From NCBI GenBank assembly GCA_024304985.1, contig JAMWZC010000002.1, forward strand, positions 124,001-188,000: DNA of 64,000 nt, given 5' to 3'. Origin of the DNA: Paracoccaceae bacterium (GTDB lineage Bacteria > Pseudomonadota > Alphaproteobacteria > Rhodobacterales > Rhodobacteraceae). Under the pieces are notes generated by a model. That model had not been told where the DNA came from. It worked only from the letters and a program-made list of their open reading frames with translations, and searched no databases. The translations under genes and the position numbers were made by a program. The first letter of the stretch is position 1. Each line of letters opens with the position of its first letter. Below, piece by piece: positions 17,569-26,800 of this stretch.

Positions 17569-19053
17569 TTACAGGAAGGCCGTCTCCTCAAAACTCCTTA
17601 GTTTCCGGCTGTGGATACGCGCAAGCGGCATGTCCCGCAAGCGTTCCATTGCACGAATTCCGATCATCAGATGGCGGGCCACCTGCGTTTTATAGAAATC
17701 CGAGGCCATGCCGGGCAGCTTCAACTCGCCATGGAGTGGCTTGTCCGAGACGCAAAGCAGCGTTCCGTACGGCACCCGAAACCGGAACCCGTTGGCCGCG
17801 ATCGTGGCACTTTCCATGTCCAGCGCAACGGCGCGGCTCTGGCTCAGGCGTTGCACCGGGCCGGTCTGGTCGCGCAATTCCCAGTTGCGATTGTCAACTG
17901 ACGCGACGGTTCCGGTCCGCATGATCCGCTTGAGGTCATAATCCTCAAGCTGCGTTTCCTCTGCGACGGCCTGTTGCAAGGCGATCTGGATTTCCGCCAA
18001 GGCCGGAATCGGCACCCAGACGGGCAGATCGTCGTCCAGAACCTTGTCCTCGCGCAGATAGGCATGGGCCAGCACGAAATCCCCAAGGCTTTGGGAGTTT
18101 CGCAAACCGGCACAATGGCCAACCATGATCCAGGCATGCGGGCGCAGCACGGCGATATGATCGGTCGCCGTCTTGGCGTTGGACGGACCCACTCCGATAT
18201 TGACCAGAGTGATCCCCGAACCATCCGCCCGCTTCAGGTGATAGGCCGGCATCTGCGGCACCTTGTCGACAAGGGACAGCGGTGTTTCCGGATCGGTGAT
18301 CTCTACATTTCCGGTGCTGACGAAGCTGACATAGCCACTGTCTTTTTCAGCAAGAACCTGTCGGGCATATGCCTCGAACTCCGAGACATAGAACTGATAG
18401 TTGGTGAAAAGGACGTGGTTCTGGAAATGGACGGGGTCGGTCGCCGTGTAATGGGCCAACCGCGCCAACGAATAATCCACGCGCTGCGCTGTAAAAGCAG
18501 CCAGCGGCTCTGTCCCGTCGGGGGGCAGTTTGAATGTGCCGTTGACGATGTCATCGTTCATTGTGTTCAGGTCAGGCACATCAAACACATCACGAAGAGT
18601 GAAAGTCGCCGCCCCTTCCTGAGGAACGGTCATGCCGGGATCATTGGCAACCGCGAAATGCACCGGGATTGGGGTCTCGGACAGTCCGATCTGCACGGGC
18701 ACCTCGTGGTTCAGGATCAACAAACCGATCTGCTGTTCCAGATAGTTCCGGAACAGGTCTGGCCGGGTGATCGTCGTCGCATGCGTGCCGGGACGCGAGA
18801 CATGTCCAAAACTCAGGCGGCTGTCCACCTTGGCATGACTTGTCGTGGTGATCCTGATCTCGGGATAGAAGGCACGGTAGCGACAGTCCGGATGGCCGCT
18901 CTGCATGGTTTGCGCGAAATGTTCACAGAGAAAACCGGTCGCGCCCTCATACAGCAGAACAAGACGCGCGACGGCCGCTTTGGGGTCGGTGAAAAACTCG
19001 GGTCCCGGTTGGTCGGGTGACATCACCTGAAGGTCGTTCTGGTTAGGCCGCAT
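17569..19053 (-). CDS. amn: AMP nucleosidase Amn
   Basis: Amn hydrolyses AMP to adenine and ribose-5-phosphate in purine balancing. The 494-residue length matches the family (E. coli Amn is about 484). The N-terminal half (about residues 15-190) is the Amn-specific regulatory domain (YRAFYPEIRI; SRLSFGHVSRPGTHATTITR). The C-terminal half (about 240-480) is a nucleoside-phosphorylase-type fold with NIGVGPSNAKTATDHIAVLRP, MVGHCAGLR and the DMESATIAANGFRFRVPYGT active-site segment. It stands alone, divergent from the VOC gene at 19179. Confidence 0.95.
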   Translation of the reverse strand: MRPNQNDLQVMSPDQPGPEFFTDPKAAVARLVLLYEGATGFLCEHFAQTMQSGHPDCRYRAFYPEIRITTTSHAKVDSRLSFGHVSRPGTHATTITRPDLFRNYLEQQIGLLILNHEVPVQIGLSETPIPVHFAVANDPGMTVPQEGAATFTLRDVFDVPDLNTMNDDIVNGTFKLPPDGTEPLAAFTAQRVDYSLARLAHYTATDPVHFQNHVLFTNYQFYVSEFEAYARQVLAEKDSGYVSFVSTGNVEITDPETPLSLVDKVPQMPAYHLKRADGSGITLVNIGVGPSNAKTATDHIAVLRPHAWIMVGHCAGLRNSQSLGDFVLAHAYLREDKVLDDDLPVWVPIPALAEIQIALQQAVAEETQLEDYDLKRIMRTGTVASVDNRNWELRDQTGPVQRLSQSRAVALDMESATIAANGFRFRVPYGTLLCVSDKPLHGELKLPGMASDFYKTQVARHLMIGIRAMERLRDMPLARIHSRKLRSFEETAFL

Positions 19054-19178
19054 CGGGTGTCCTGTGTGAAGCGCCCTAGATCCGGGCTATGTTTGCGCAT
19101 CACGTTGACACCCTGCCGGGCCGGGATCAAGCTGCGACCGGGCGTCAGGCAGGACCACCACGATTTTCAGAGGGCGCA

Positions 19179-19604
19179 ATGGATTTTGACAGCGTCACAG
19201 CACCAGAATTCGGACGCAGTCTGACAGGGTTCGGGCTCAACCTCCTTGTCCGGGATGTGCTGCGCCATGCGGCCTTTCTGGAACAGATGTTCGGCATGCA
19301 GGCGCATCGTGTCAACCGCGATTTTGCTATCCTCGTCTATCAGGAGCAGGTTCTCCAACTACATGCGGATGGCACGTACCATGCCAATCCGATGTTGTCC
19401 CTGCTGCCGGAAGCCGGACCGCGCGGTGCCGGGGCAGAGCTGCGCCTGTTCGGGTCCGACCCGGATCAGGCGGCACGACTGGCGACAGAGCTGGGTGGAC
19501 AGATCCTGCAACACCCATCGAACAAGCCGCACGGGCTGCGAGAGGCGTTCATTCTTGATCCTGATGGCTATGTCTGGGTGCCATCCGTGCCATTGCCTGA
19601 ATGA
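19179..19604 (+). CDS. VOC (glyoxalase/bleomycin resistance fold) protein
   Basis: A 141-residue protein of the vicinal-oxygen-chelate fold: LTGFGLNLLVRDVLRHAAFLEQMFGMQAHRV at the N terminus and REAFILDPDGYVWVPSVPL at the C terminus, the place where VOC proteins carry a metal-ligand region. Clear His/Glu metal ligands are not obvious, so catalysis is uncertain. The ATG at 19179 was preferred because GAGGG lies just upstream and the earlier part of the frame looks random. It converges with paaE with no bases between the stops; functional links are not evident. Confidence 0.75.
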   Translation: MDFDSVTAPEFGRSLTGFGLNLLVRDVLRHAAFLEQMFGMQAHRVNRDFAILVYQEQVLQLHADGTYHANPMLSLLPEAGPRGAGAELRLFGSDPDQAARLATELGGQILQHPSNKPHGLREAFILDPDGYVWVPSVPLPE

Positions 19605-20654
19605 TCAGGCGGCGTCGAAATCCAGAACCAGCCGGTCACTTGTGGGTCTCGCCTGGCAGGCCAGCGTGAAGCCAGCCTCCAACTCCCAAGGCTCCAGCGA
19701 ATAGTTCACCGCCATCTCGGCGCTGCCCTCGGCCACTTTGCAGCGGCAGGTGCAACACATGCCACCCTTGCAGGAATAGGGCAGTTCCAGCCCCTGCCGC
19801 TCGGCAGCAGCGACGACATTGTCATCGCCCGCCTCGACGGTGAACTGTTTGCGCGCGCCATCCAGAACCACCTCGACGGTGACACCATGGGCGGCGGCGG
19901 CCTCTGCTGCCGCTGATCGGGGGGCGCGCTGCACTTCCCCTGCCTGGAAGAAGCGTTCAAAATGCACGCGTTCTTTCGGAATGCCATGCCCCTCAAGCAT
20001 CGCGGCGACATCGTCGATCATGTCACCCGGACCGCAGATGAATACCCCATCGGCGCCCCTAAGATCGACAGCACCGGCTCGCGCCAAAGCCGCGATCTTG
20101 TCGCCCGTGATCCGGCCGTTCAGCAACGCGACATCCTGCGGTTCGCGGCTGAGGATATGAATCAGCGTGAAACGATCCACGTAGCGGTCCTTCAACCCCT
20201 CCAGCGCCTCGCGGAACATGATCGACCCGGTATTGCGGTTGCCATAGATCAGCGTGACCTCAGCCTCCCGCGCCAGCGCATCCGCCGCCATCGCCACCAT
20301 AGGCGTGACGCCAGATCCTGCAGCAATCAGCACCAGACGGTCCTCGGTCTTGCACGTAAAACGCCCCTCCGGCGGCATCACCTGAAGGCTCTGCCCGGAC
20401 GTGAGGGCTTGGGCAAAGCTTGAGAATGCGCCCCCTTCCACATGCTTGACGCCGACGGTCAGCGGCTTACCCGGCAAACTGGCGATGGAATAAGAACGCC
20501 GGATATCCTGCCCGTCCACAGTGGCGCGCAGGGTCAAATACTGACCCGGCACCCAAGCGAAGGCGTCGATCAGCGCATCGGGCACATCAAAGGAAATCGC
20601 CACAGAATCCGGTGTTTCGCGGCGCACCTCGCGGATGGTCAGGTCGTGGAACAT
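19605..20654 (-). CDS. paaE: Phenylacetyl-CoA epoxidase reductase subunit PaaE
   Basis: PaaE passes electrons from NADPH to the PaaABC oxygenase that epoxidises phenylacetyl-CoA. The 349-residue protein has a ferredoxin-reductase part with the FAD motif RSYSIAS (about residue 55), an NADPH-binding region (LIAAGSGVTPMVAMA), and a C-terminal plant-type [2Fe-2S] domain with PYSCKGGMCCTCRCKV supplying the C-x4-C-x2-C set. The ATG at 20654 follows AAAGGA; a longer frame to 20684 overlaps paaD and has no ribosome site. It is the last gene of paaABCDE. Confidence 0.95.
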   Translation of the reverse strand: MFHDLTIREVRRETPDSVAISFDVPDALIDAFAWVPGQYLTLRATVDGQDIRRSYSIASLPGKPLTVGVKHVEGGAFSSFAQALTSGQSLQVMPPEGRFTCKTEDRLVLIAAGSGVTPMVAMAADALAREAEVTLIYGNRNTGSIMFREALEGLKDRYVDRFTLIHILSREPQDVALLNGRITGDKIAALARAGAVDLRGADGVFICGPGDMIDDVAAMLEGHGIPKERVHFERFFQAGEVQRAPRSAAAEAAAAHGVTVEVVLDGARKQFTVEAGDDNVVAAAERQGLELPYSCKGGMCCTCRCKVAEGSAEMAVNYSLEPWELEAGFTLACQARPTSDRLVLDFDAA

Positions 20655-20674
20655 AGGCGTGGTCCTTTGTGTCG

Positions 20675-21169
20675 TCAGATGCATTTGAAATAGTCGAAAG
20701 GTTCAGCACAGGCGCAGCAGCGGTAATGCGCCTTGCAAGCGGTCGATCCGAACTCGCTCAGCTTTTCGGTATTCGTGCTGCCGCATTTGGGGCAGGCCAC
20801 CGTCACCTCACCGAACAAGGATCGGATCGACCCAGAGGATTTCGCGGGCGGCGCAATCCCGTATTCGCGCAGTTTTTCACGCCCTTCGTCCGTGATCCAG
20901 TCGGTCGTCCAGGGTGGCGTCAGCACACGTTCGATCCGCGCGTCAAACCCCGCGTCCCGCAAAGCGGCCTCGACCGCCAGTTCAATCGCCAACACGGCGG
21001 GACAGCCAGAATAGGTCGGAGTGACACCGGCCACGGCCACCCCATCCTCGACCCTGACCCAGCGCAGGATGCCCAGATCGGCCACGGTCACGCAGGGCAC
21101 TTCGGGGTCTGGCACGGCTGCTGCCGCGTCCCAGGCCGCCTCAGCGCTGCCCTGCCAGCAAACGCTCAC
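20675..21169 (-). CDS. paaD: Phenylacetyl-CoA epoxidase assembly protein PaaD
   Basis: PaaD is needed for maturation of the epoxidase, probably of its iron centres. The 164-residue protein has an N-terminal MIP18/SufT-like domain (PDPEVPCVTVADLGILRWV and TPTYSGCPAVLAIE) and a C-terminal zinc-ribbon-like tail (VACPKCGSTN...CKAHYRCCACAEPFDYFKC), the combination typical of PaaD. It overlaps paaC by four bases (ATGA) and is followed by paaE 20 bases on. Confidence 0.95.
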   Translation of the reverse strand: MSVCWQGSAEAAWDAAAAVPDPEVPCVTVADLGILRWVRVEDGVAVAGVTPTYSGCPAVLAIELAVEAALRDAGFDARIERVLTPPWTTDWITDEGREKLREYGIAPPAKSSGSIRSLFGEVTVACPKCGSTNTEKLSEFGSTACKAHYRCCACAEPFDYFKCI

Positions 21170-21915
21170 CAGCGCGCCCCGGGATAAGCGCGGTGCACCA
21201 CCTGCATCTCGGCCAACAGATGGCCCAGCGTTTCGTTGTGGATACCCTGCCGCCCGCCGCGCTGCGCATAAGCGGCACTCGGCTGTTCCAGCAACGCCTC
21301 GGCAAAGACATCAGCCACGGTGCGGTCCCATGCGGCGCGCATATCGGCCCTTACGGGTAGAATCCCAGCCGCCTCGGCCTCCTGCGCAGCGTCGGAGCTT
21401 TCGAACAGCTCATCCACATAGATGTGCAGCCCTTCGACCGCGTCGCGCATCCGCGCGGCGCTTTCTGCGGTGCCATCGCCCAGCCGGATCACCCATTCGC
21501 CTGCATGACGGATGTGATAGGCCATTTCCTTTTCTGCCTTGCCCGCGACACCGCGCACCACCTCGTCTGTGCTGGTGAGCGCCGCCAGCCAATAGGGGCG
21601 CATGAAGGCCGCGAAATAAAGTTGCCGCAGCATCGTGTGGGCGAAATCCTCATTCGGGCGCTCGACCAACAGACAATTGCGATACTCCCGCTCGCCGCGC
21701 AGATAGGCCAGATCATCCTCGGACCGGCCCTTGCCTTCCAGCTTGCCAGCTTGGTCATACAGCGTGCGCGCCGTCCCGATCAGATCCAAACCCATGTTTG
21801 GCATGGCCAGATCTTCTTCCAGCATCGGCGCATGACCGCACCATTCTGACAGGCGGTGGCCAAGGATCAGGTGATCATCAGCCAGTTCAAGCAATGCTTC
21901 GAATACGGCCATCAC
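21166..21915 (-). CDS. paaC: Phenylacetyl-CoA epoxidase structural subunit PaaC
   Basis: PaaC is the ferritin-like non-catalytic partner of PaaA in the epoxidase core. The 249-residue protein has the usual PaaC length and motifs: DHLILGHRLSEWCGHAPMLEEDLAMPN at the N terminus, then NMGLDLIGTARTLYDQAGKLEG and a long helical region ending HRAYPGARW. It overlaps paaB by four bases at its start and paaD by four at its end, so the three are coupled. Confidence 0.95.
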   Translation of the reverse strand: MMAVFEALLELADDHLILGHRLSEWCGHAPMLEEDLAMPNMGLDLIGTARTLYDQAGKLEGKGRSEDDLAYLRGEREYRNCLLVERPNEDFAHTMLRQLYFAAFMRPYWLAALTSTDEVVRGVAGKAEKEMAYHIRHAGEWVIRLGDGTAESAARMRDAVEGLHIYVDELFESSDAAQEAEAAGILPVRADMRAAWDRTVADVFAEALLEQPSAAYAQRGGRQGIHNETLGHLLAEMQVVHRAYPGARW

Positions 21916-22211
21916 ATATGCCCCACTTCGTCGGGGATCTCGTAAAAGGTCGGATGGCGATAGATCTTGTCCGCCGTCGGCTCGAAATTCTCGGCCGTCT
22001 GGTCGGGGTCAGAGGCCGTGATCGCCGCCGATGGCACAACCCAGATCGAGTTCCCCTCGCCGCGCCGCGTATACACATCGCGCGCCGCTTGCAGCGCCAT
22101 CACCTCATCAGAGGCATGCAGACTGCCGACATGCTTATGCGCCAGACCATTGCGCGGACGGATGAACACTTCCCAAAGCGGTGTTGTCGCGGTCATCGCC
22201 TTCTCCTTCAT
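21912..22211 (-). CDS. paaB: Phenylacetyl-CoA epoxidase subunit PaaB
   Basis: A 99-residue subunit that bridges the PaaAC heterodimers. It opens with WEVFIRPRNGLAHKHVGSLHA and contains AARDVYTRRGEGNSIWVVPS, both diagnostic of PaaB. The ribosome site GAAGGAGAAGG lies directly before the ATG and immediately after the dispersed repeat copy at 22212-22253, which separates paaB from paaA inside the operon. Confidence 0.96.
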   Translation of the reverse strand: MKEKAMTATTPLWEVFIRPRNGLAHKHVGSLHASDEVMALQAARDVYTRRGEGNSIWVVPSAAITASDPDQTAENFEPTADKIYRHPTFYEIPDEVGHM

Positions 22212-22253
22212 TGTTCTTAAAATACTCCGGGGGTCCGGGGGCAGCGCCCCCGG
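22212..22253. repeat. Dispersed intergenic repeat inside the paa operon
   Basis: The segment holds TGTTCTTAAAATACTCC followed by GGGGGT and a perfect 8-bp hairpin, CCGGGGGC (22235-22242) with GCCCCCGG (22246-22253). It nearly fills the 54-base gap between paaA and paaB, its AT-rich end abutting the paaB ribosome site. It resembles the copy after mtaB in arrangement. Confidence 0.75.
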
Positions 22254-22265
22254 CCTGACCCGCGA

Positions 22266-23249
22266 TTACTCGGCTGCGATCTTGCGCGCGCGGCGCTTCT
22301 CGGCATGGGCAAGGGCCGCTTCGCGCACCCAGGCGCCATCATCCCAGGCTTTCTTGCGGGCCTTGATCCGGTCCTTGGCCATTGGCCCATGGCCCTTGAC
22401 CACGCGCCAGAACTCGTCCCAGTCGATGGGGCCGTGATCGTAGCCGCCCTTGTCCTCGTTCCATTTCAGGTCCGGGTCGGGGATCGTCAGGCCAAGGTAT
22501 TCCGCCTGCGGCACTGTGGCGTCGATGAATTTCTGGCGCAGCTCGTCATTGGTGAAACGCTTGATCTTCCACGCCATGGATTGATCCGAATGCTGGCTGT
22601 CGGCATCATGCGGGCCGAACATCATCAGCGACGGCCACCACCAACGGTTCAGGCTGTCCTGCGCCATCGCCTTTTGTTCAGGGGTGCCCTGTGCCAGGGT
22701 CATCACGATTTCGTAACCCTGACGCTGGTGAAAACTCTCTTCCTTGCAGACCCGAATCATGGCGCGGGCATAGGGGCCAAAGGAACAACGGCAGAGCGGG
22801 ATCTGGTTCATGATCGCCGCGCCATCGACCAGCCAGCCGATCGTTCCCATGTCCGCCCAACTCAGCGTGGGGTAGTTGAAGATCGACGAGTACTTGGCCT
22901 TGCCGGACAGCAACTCCTCGGTCATCTCCTCTCGGCTGACGCCCAGTGTTTCGGCGGCAGAGTAAAGATAGAGACCATGGCCACCTTCGTCCTGCACCTT
23001 GGCCAACAGGGCGGCCTTGCGGCGCAGGCTGGGCGCGCGGGTGATCCAGTTGCCCTCGGGCAGCATCCCCACGATCTCGGAATGGGCGTGCTGGCCGATC
23101 TGGCGGACCAGCGTGCGACGATACCCTTCGGGCATCTCGTCCTTGGGTTCGATTTTTTCCTCGGCATCGATGCGCTTCTGGAAGCGGGCCAGAAATTCGG
23201 GCGTTTCCTCGGTCCGGTTGTCGGCACCGATCAGTCCTTGAGAGTACAT
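22266..23249 (-). CDS. paaA: Phenylacetyl-CoA epoxidase catalytic subunit PaaA
   Basis: PaaA holds the diiron centre that forms the ring 1,2-epoxide of phenylacetyl-CoA. The 327-residue protein has the family stretches [34 protein letters not shown] (iron-ligand region E..H), [14 protein letters not shown] (second E..H pair) and [15 protein letters not shown]. The start at 23249 follows GGAGGAG; the frame continues eight codons upstream without a site. It is first in paaABCDE and faces a divergent gene at 23356 across a region with a strong inverted repeat (23283-23318). Confidence 0.97.
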   Translation of the reverse strand: MYSQGLIGADNRTEETPEFLARFQKRIDAEEKIEPKDEMPEGYRRTLVRQIGQHAHSEIVGMLPEGNWITRAPSLRRKAALLAKVQDEGGHGLYLYSAAETLGVSREEMTEELLSGKAKYSSIFNYPTLSWADMGTIGWLVDGAAIMNQIPLCRCSFGPYARAMIRVCKEESFHQRQGYEIVMTLAQGTPEQKAMAQDSLNRWWWPSLMMFGPHDADSQHSDQSMAWKIKRFTNDELRQKFIDATVPQAEYLGLTIPDPDLKWNEDKGGYDHGPIDWDEFWRVVKGHGPMAKDRIKARKKAWDDGAWVREAALAHAEKRRARKIAAE

Positions 23250-23282
23250 GGAAGGCTCCTCCGTTCGCTTCACATGTTATAA

Positions 23283-23318
23283 GTTACAAAAACAGAATCT
23301 CAAAGCGTTTTTTGTAAC
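23283..23318. promoter_or_regulatory. Candidate operator: inverted repeat upstream of paaA
   Basis: GTTACAAAAA (23283-23292) is matched by its inverted copy TTTTTGTAAC (23309-23318) with 16 bases between the arms. It is 34 bases upstream of the paaA start, in the divergent region shared with 23356. The AT-rich arms, spacing and location suit a dimeric repressor such as the PaaR (TetR) or PaaX regulators known for paa operons; no such regulator gene is in the window. Confidence 0.6.
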
Positions 23319-23355
23319 ACTTGCTTTCCACAAGATGCAGACACATTTATCGCGG

Positions 23356-24213
23356 ATGGACAAAACACTGCTTTCCTTTGGACATGGTTACTCGGCCCGT
23401 GCTCTTGCGCGGCGGCTGCTGCCGCAGGGCTGGACCGTGTTTGGCACGACCCGTAACCCCGACAAGGCGCGCGCCTTGAAGGCCGAAGGGATCACCCCGA
23501 TTCTCTGGCCGAATGGTGATTTGCGCAGCGCTCTTTCGAAGGCCAGTCATATTCTGACCTCCGCAGGCCCGGAAGCCGAGGGCGATCCGGTGCTGGCGCT
23601 ACTGCGCGACCAGATCAGCCGCGCCGCACCCCGTCTGACATGGGTTGGCTATCTGTCCACGACCGGCGTTTATGGCGATCACGCCGGCGATTGGGTGGAT
23701 GAGGAAACGCCCCTGACCCCATCGACCAAACGCGGCCTGATGCGGCTTGAGGCCGAACAGGCATGGCAATCCATTCCCGGGTTGCCGCTGCACATCTTTC
23801 GGCTTGCGGGGATCTATGGCCCGGGTCGAGGCCCGTTCGAGAAGGTCCGCAACGGAACCGCCCGGCGGATCATCAAACCTGGTCAGGTGTTCAGCCGGAT
23901 CCATGTGGATGACATCGCGCAGGTTCTGGAAGCCTCGATCAAAAAGCCCAACCCCGGCCGTGCCTATAACCTCTGCGACGATGATCCTGCCCCACCGCAG
24001 GACGTGATCAGCTATGCCGCTGAACTGCTGGGCCTGCCCCTGCCACCCGAAGTGCCCTTCGACCAAGCGGAACTGACTCCGATGGCCCGCAGCTTCTATG
24101 CCGAAAGCAAAAGGGTGCGGAACGACCGGATCAAGACTGAACTTGGCGTGAGTTTGATCCACCCTGATTATCGCCACGGCCTGCCCGCCCTTCTGTCCGA
24201 GGAAAATGCGTGA
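23356..24213 (+). CDS. NAD-dependent epimerase/SDR-like protein (YeeZ type)
   Basis: The 285-residue product is an extended-SDR Rossmann protein like E. coli YeeZ. The nucleotide site is FGHGYSARALARRL near the N terminus. It has LSTTGVYGDHAGDWVDEETPL, where extended SDRs carry the catalytic tyrosine region, and FRLAGIYGPGRGPFEKV further on. No substrate is known for this group. The ATG at 23356 gives the expected N terminus directly before the glycine-rich loop; the frame to 23248 runs through the paaA promoter region. The stop overlaps the ExoD gene by four bases. Confidence 0.83.
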   Translation: MDKTLLSFGHGYSARALARRLLPQGWTVFGTTRNPDKARALKAEGITPILWPNGDLRSALSKASHILTSAGPEAEGDPVLALLRDQISRAAPRLTWVGYLSTTGVYGDHAGDWVDEETPLTPSTKRGLMRLEAEQAWQSIPGLPLHIFRLAGIYGPGRGPFEKVRNGTARRIIKPGQVFSRIHVDDIAQVLEASIKKPNPGRAYNLCDDDPAPPQDVISYAAELLGLPLPPEVPFDQAELTPMARSFYAESKRVRNDRIKTELGVSLIHPDYRHGLPALLSEENA

Positions 24214-24842
24214 ACTCGCTTTCGCCACTGACGCCAGCACCCGATGACACTGTGACCGCCGTTCCGCTGTCGCTTACCGGATTGCTCGCGGCGATCCGTC
24301 CCCAAGATCATGAGGACGCGGTGACACTGGGAGAAATCCTGTCACGCATCGGTCAGCGATCTTTTGCGGCCACGTTGATGGTAATCGGATTGCTGATGGT
24401 ATCGCCCCTGTCTGCCATCCCGTTCCTGCCTTCGTTGGTGGCCATCGTGATCCTGCTGATTGCGGGGCAGGCCATCATTGGACGTCATCACCTGTGGCTT
24501 CCCGAGTTTCTGACCCGGCGCCGGATCTCGGCTGAAAAACTGCGGCGGGCGCTTGATACCTTGACCCGGCCTGCGGCATGGATCGACGCGCATCGTAGCG
24601 GGCGGTGGGTGATCCTCACACAATGGCCGATCTCGTCCCTGGCCTATGTTGTGATCATCGTCATCGCCTTGACTTGGCCGCCGCTCTCCTTCGTGCCCTT
24701 CTCGACCACGCTCAGCGCAGTGGGCATGTCGCTGTTGGCCGCCGGACAGACCCTGAAGGACGGCATCTTCGTTTTGCTGGGCTATGCCTATCTTGCACTG
24801 CTTGTGACGGGGGTCAGCGTGGCGGTCGCCGGCGTGCTCTGA
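24210..24842 (+). CDS. Exopolysaccharide synthesis protein ExoD family
   Basis: A 210-residue membrane protein of the ExoD family, first linked to exopolysaccharide synthesis and alkali tolerance in rhizobia; its molecular function is unknown. It has the family core TLGEILSRIGQRSFAATLMVIGLLM, then SPLSAIPFLPS and RRISAEKLRRALDTLTRPAAWID, with about four membrane helices. Translation starts at GTG 24210, overlapping the previous stop (GTGA). It converges with dxs 5 bases from its stop. Confidence 0.85.
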   Translation: MNSLSPLTPAPDDTVTAVPLSLTGLLAAIRPQDHEDAVTLGEILSRIGQRSFAATLMVIGLLMVSPLSAIPFLPSLVAIVILLIAGQAIIGRHHLWLPEFLTRRRISAEKLRRALDTLTRPAAWIDAHRSGRWVILTQWPISSLAYVVIIVIALTWPPLSFVPFSTTLSAVGMSLLAAGQTLKDGIFVLLGYAYLALLVTGVSVAVAGVL

Positions 24843-24847
24843 ACGGG

Positions 24848-26773
24848 TCAGCCGCGACGTGCCAGCACCTCGACCCCCAGCACGTGCAGAACCTTTGCCT
24901 CGATATCGGCGGCGTTCAATCCAGCGGTGGCATACATGTCCTCTGGGCTGGACTGGTCAATGAATGTATCCGGCAGAACCATCGACCGGAAACGCAATCC
25001 CGTGTCGAAGACGCCTTCATCCGCCAAAAGCTGCGCCACATGGCTCCCGAAACCGCCGACCGCGCCCTCTTCGATCGTGATCAGCGCCTCGTGATCTGCT
25101 GCCAGTTGCAGGATCAGGTCGCGGTCCAGCGGCTTCGCAAAGCGGGCATCGGCCACAGTAGGCGTGATGCCCCGTGCGGACAGAGCCTCGCAGGCGGTCA
25201 TCACCTCGGAGAGACGGGTGCCGAAAGACAGGATTGCCACGCGCTTGCCTTGCTGGATCATGCGGCCCTTGCCGATCTCCAGCGGCTCGCCCCGTTCCGG
25301 CATGGTTACGCCTGTGCCGTCGCCGCGCGGAAAGCGGAAGGCTATGGGGCCATCGTCATGCGCGGCGGCGGTCGCGACCATATGGACCAGTTCCGCCTCA
25401 TCCGCAGCCGCCATTACGACGAATCCCGGTAGATTAGATAGAAACGCCACATCAAAAGCCCCGGCATGCGTGGCTCCGTCGGCGCCCACCAGACCCGCCC
25501 GGTCGATGGCAAATCGCACAGGAAGCCGCTGGATCGCCACATCATGCACAACCTGATCGTAACCGCGTTGCAGGAAAGTGGAATACATCGCACAGAAGGG
25601 GCGCATTCCCCCCGCGGCCAATGCGGCCGAGAATGTCACGCCGTGCTGTTCCGCGATTCCCACATCGAAGCACCGCGAGGGGTAACGTTCGGCGAACAGG
25701 TTCAGCCCGGTGCCATCGGGCATGGCCGCCGTGACCGCACAAATCCGGCTGTCGCGCGATGCCTGATCCAGCAAAGCCCGTGCGAACACCGAGGTGTAGC
25801 TGGGTGCGTTCGATGGTGTCTTCTTCTGCTCGCCGGTCAGCACATCGAACTTGGCAGTGGCGTGACCTTTGTCCCGCGCCGCTTCAGCCGGGGCATAGCC
25901 TTTGCCCTTCTTGGTAATCACATGGATCAGCATCGGCCCGGTCGCGCGCGCCTTGACCGTCCGCAGCACAGGCAGAAGCTGGTCCAGATCATGCCCGTCG
26001 ATGGGGCCGACATAGGAAAAGCCCAGCGCCTCGAACAAGGTGCCCCCGACGGCAAACCCCTTGAGAAGATCCTTGGCACGTTTCGCACCGTCACGGAACG
26101 GTGGCGGCAAGAGGCTTACCGCGCCCTTGGCGGCGGCCTTGAATTCCTGAAACGGTTCGCCTGCGTAAAGACGGCTGAGATAGGATGACAACGCGCCGAC
26201 GGGCGGGGCAATCGACATCTCGTTATCGTTCAGGATCACGAAGAGCCGCTTTTTCAGGTGGCCCGCATTGTTCATCGCCTCAAAGGCCATGCCCGCCGAC
26301 ATCGACCCGTCACCGATCACGGCAATCGCATCGCCCAACCCGCTGTCGATACTGCCGCCCAGATCACGCGCCACTGCAAAGCCAAGCGCCGCGCTGATCG
26401 AGGTGGAGCTGTGGGCCGCTCCAAAGGGATCGAAGGGGGATTCGCTACGCTTGGTGAAACCGGACAGCCCACCCTTCTGACGCAGAGTACGGATGCGGTC
26501 GCGCCGTCCGGTCAGGATCTTGTGCGGATAGCATTGATGCCCGACATCCCAGATCAGCTTGTCGCGCGGTGTGTCGAACACAGCATGAAGCGCCACAGTC
26601 AGTTCAACCACACCCAGCCCCGCGCCCAGATGGCCGCCAGTGACGGACACGGCCGACACAGTCTCGGCGCGCAATTCGTCTGCGATCTGATGCAACTCGG
26701 CATCCGAAAACTGCTTGAGGTCGGATGGCAGGTTCACCTGATCCAGCAGGGGAGTATGGGGTCTGTCGGTCAT
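24848..26773 (-). CDS. dxs: 1-Deoxy-D-xylulose-5-phosphate synthase Dxs
   Basis: Dxs condenses pyruvate and glyceraldehyde-3-phosphate with thiamin diphosphate, the first step of the MEP isoprenoid pathway. The 641-residue protein contains [14 protein letters not shown], the TPP/Mg site [32 protein letters not shown], and the catalytic glutamate segment [16 protein letters not shown]. The start at 26773 follows GGAGGGG; the longer frame to 26797 overlaps the site. It forms the usual xseB-ispA-dxs order and shares thiamin dependence with the ThiBPQ system in this window. Confidence 0.97.
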   Translation of the reverse strand: MTDRPHTPLLDQVNLPSDLKQFSDAELHQIADELRAETVSAVSVTGGHLGAGLGVVELTVALHAVFDTPRDKLIWDVGHQCYPHKILTGRRDRIRTLRQKGGLSGFTKRSESPFDPFGAAHSSTSISAALGFAVARDLGGSIDSGLGDAIAVIGDGSMSAGMAFEAMNNAGHLKKRLFVILNDNEMSIAPPVGALSSYLSRLYAGEPFQEFKAAAKGAVSLLPPPFRDGAKRAKDLLKGFAVGGTLFEALGFSYVGPIDGHDLDQLLPVLRTVKARATGPMLIHVITKKGKGYAPAEAARDKGHATAKFDVLTGEQKKTPSNAPSYTSVFARALLDQASRDSRICAVTAAMPDGTGLNLFAERYPSRCFDVGIAEQHGVTFSAALAAGGMRPFCAMYSTFLQRGYDQVVHDVAIQRLPVRFAIDRAGLVGADGATHAGAFDVAFLSNLPGFVVMAAADEAELVHMVATAAAHDDGPIAFRFPRGDGTGVTMPERGEPLEIGKGRMIQQGKRVAILSFGTRLSEVMTACEALSARGITPTVADARFAKPLDRDLILQLAADHEALITIEEGAVGGFGSHVAQLLADEGVFDTGLRFRSMVLPDTFIDQSSPEDMYATAGLNAADIEAKVLHVLGVEVLARRG

Positions 26774-26800
26774 CTTTGACCCCTCCGGGGGTGTCACGTC

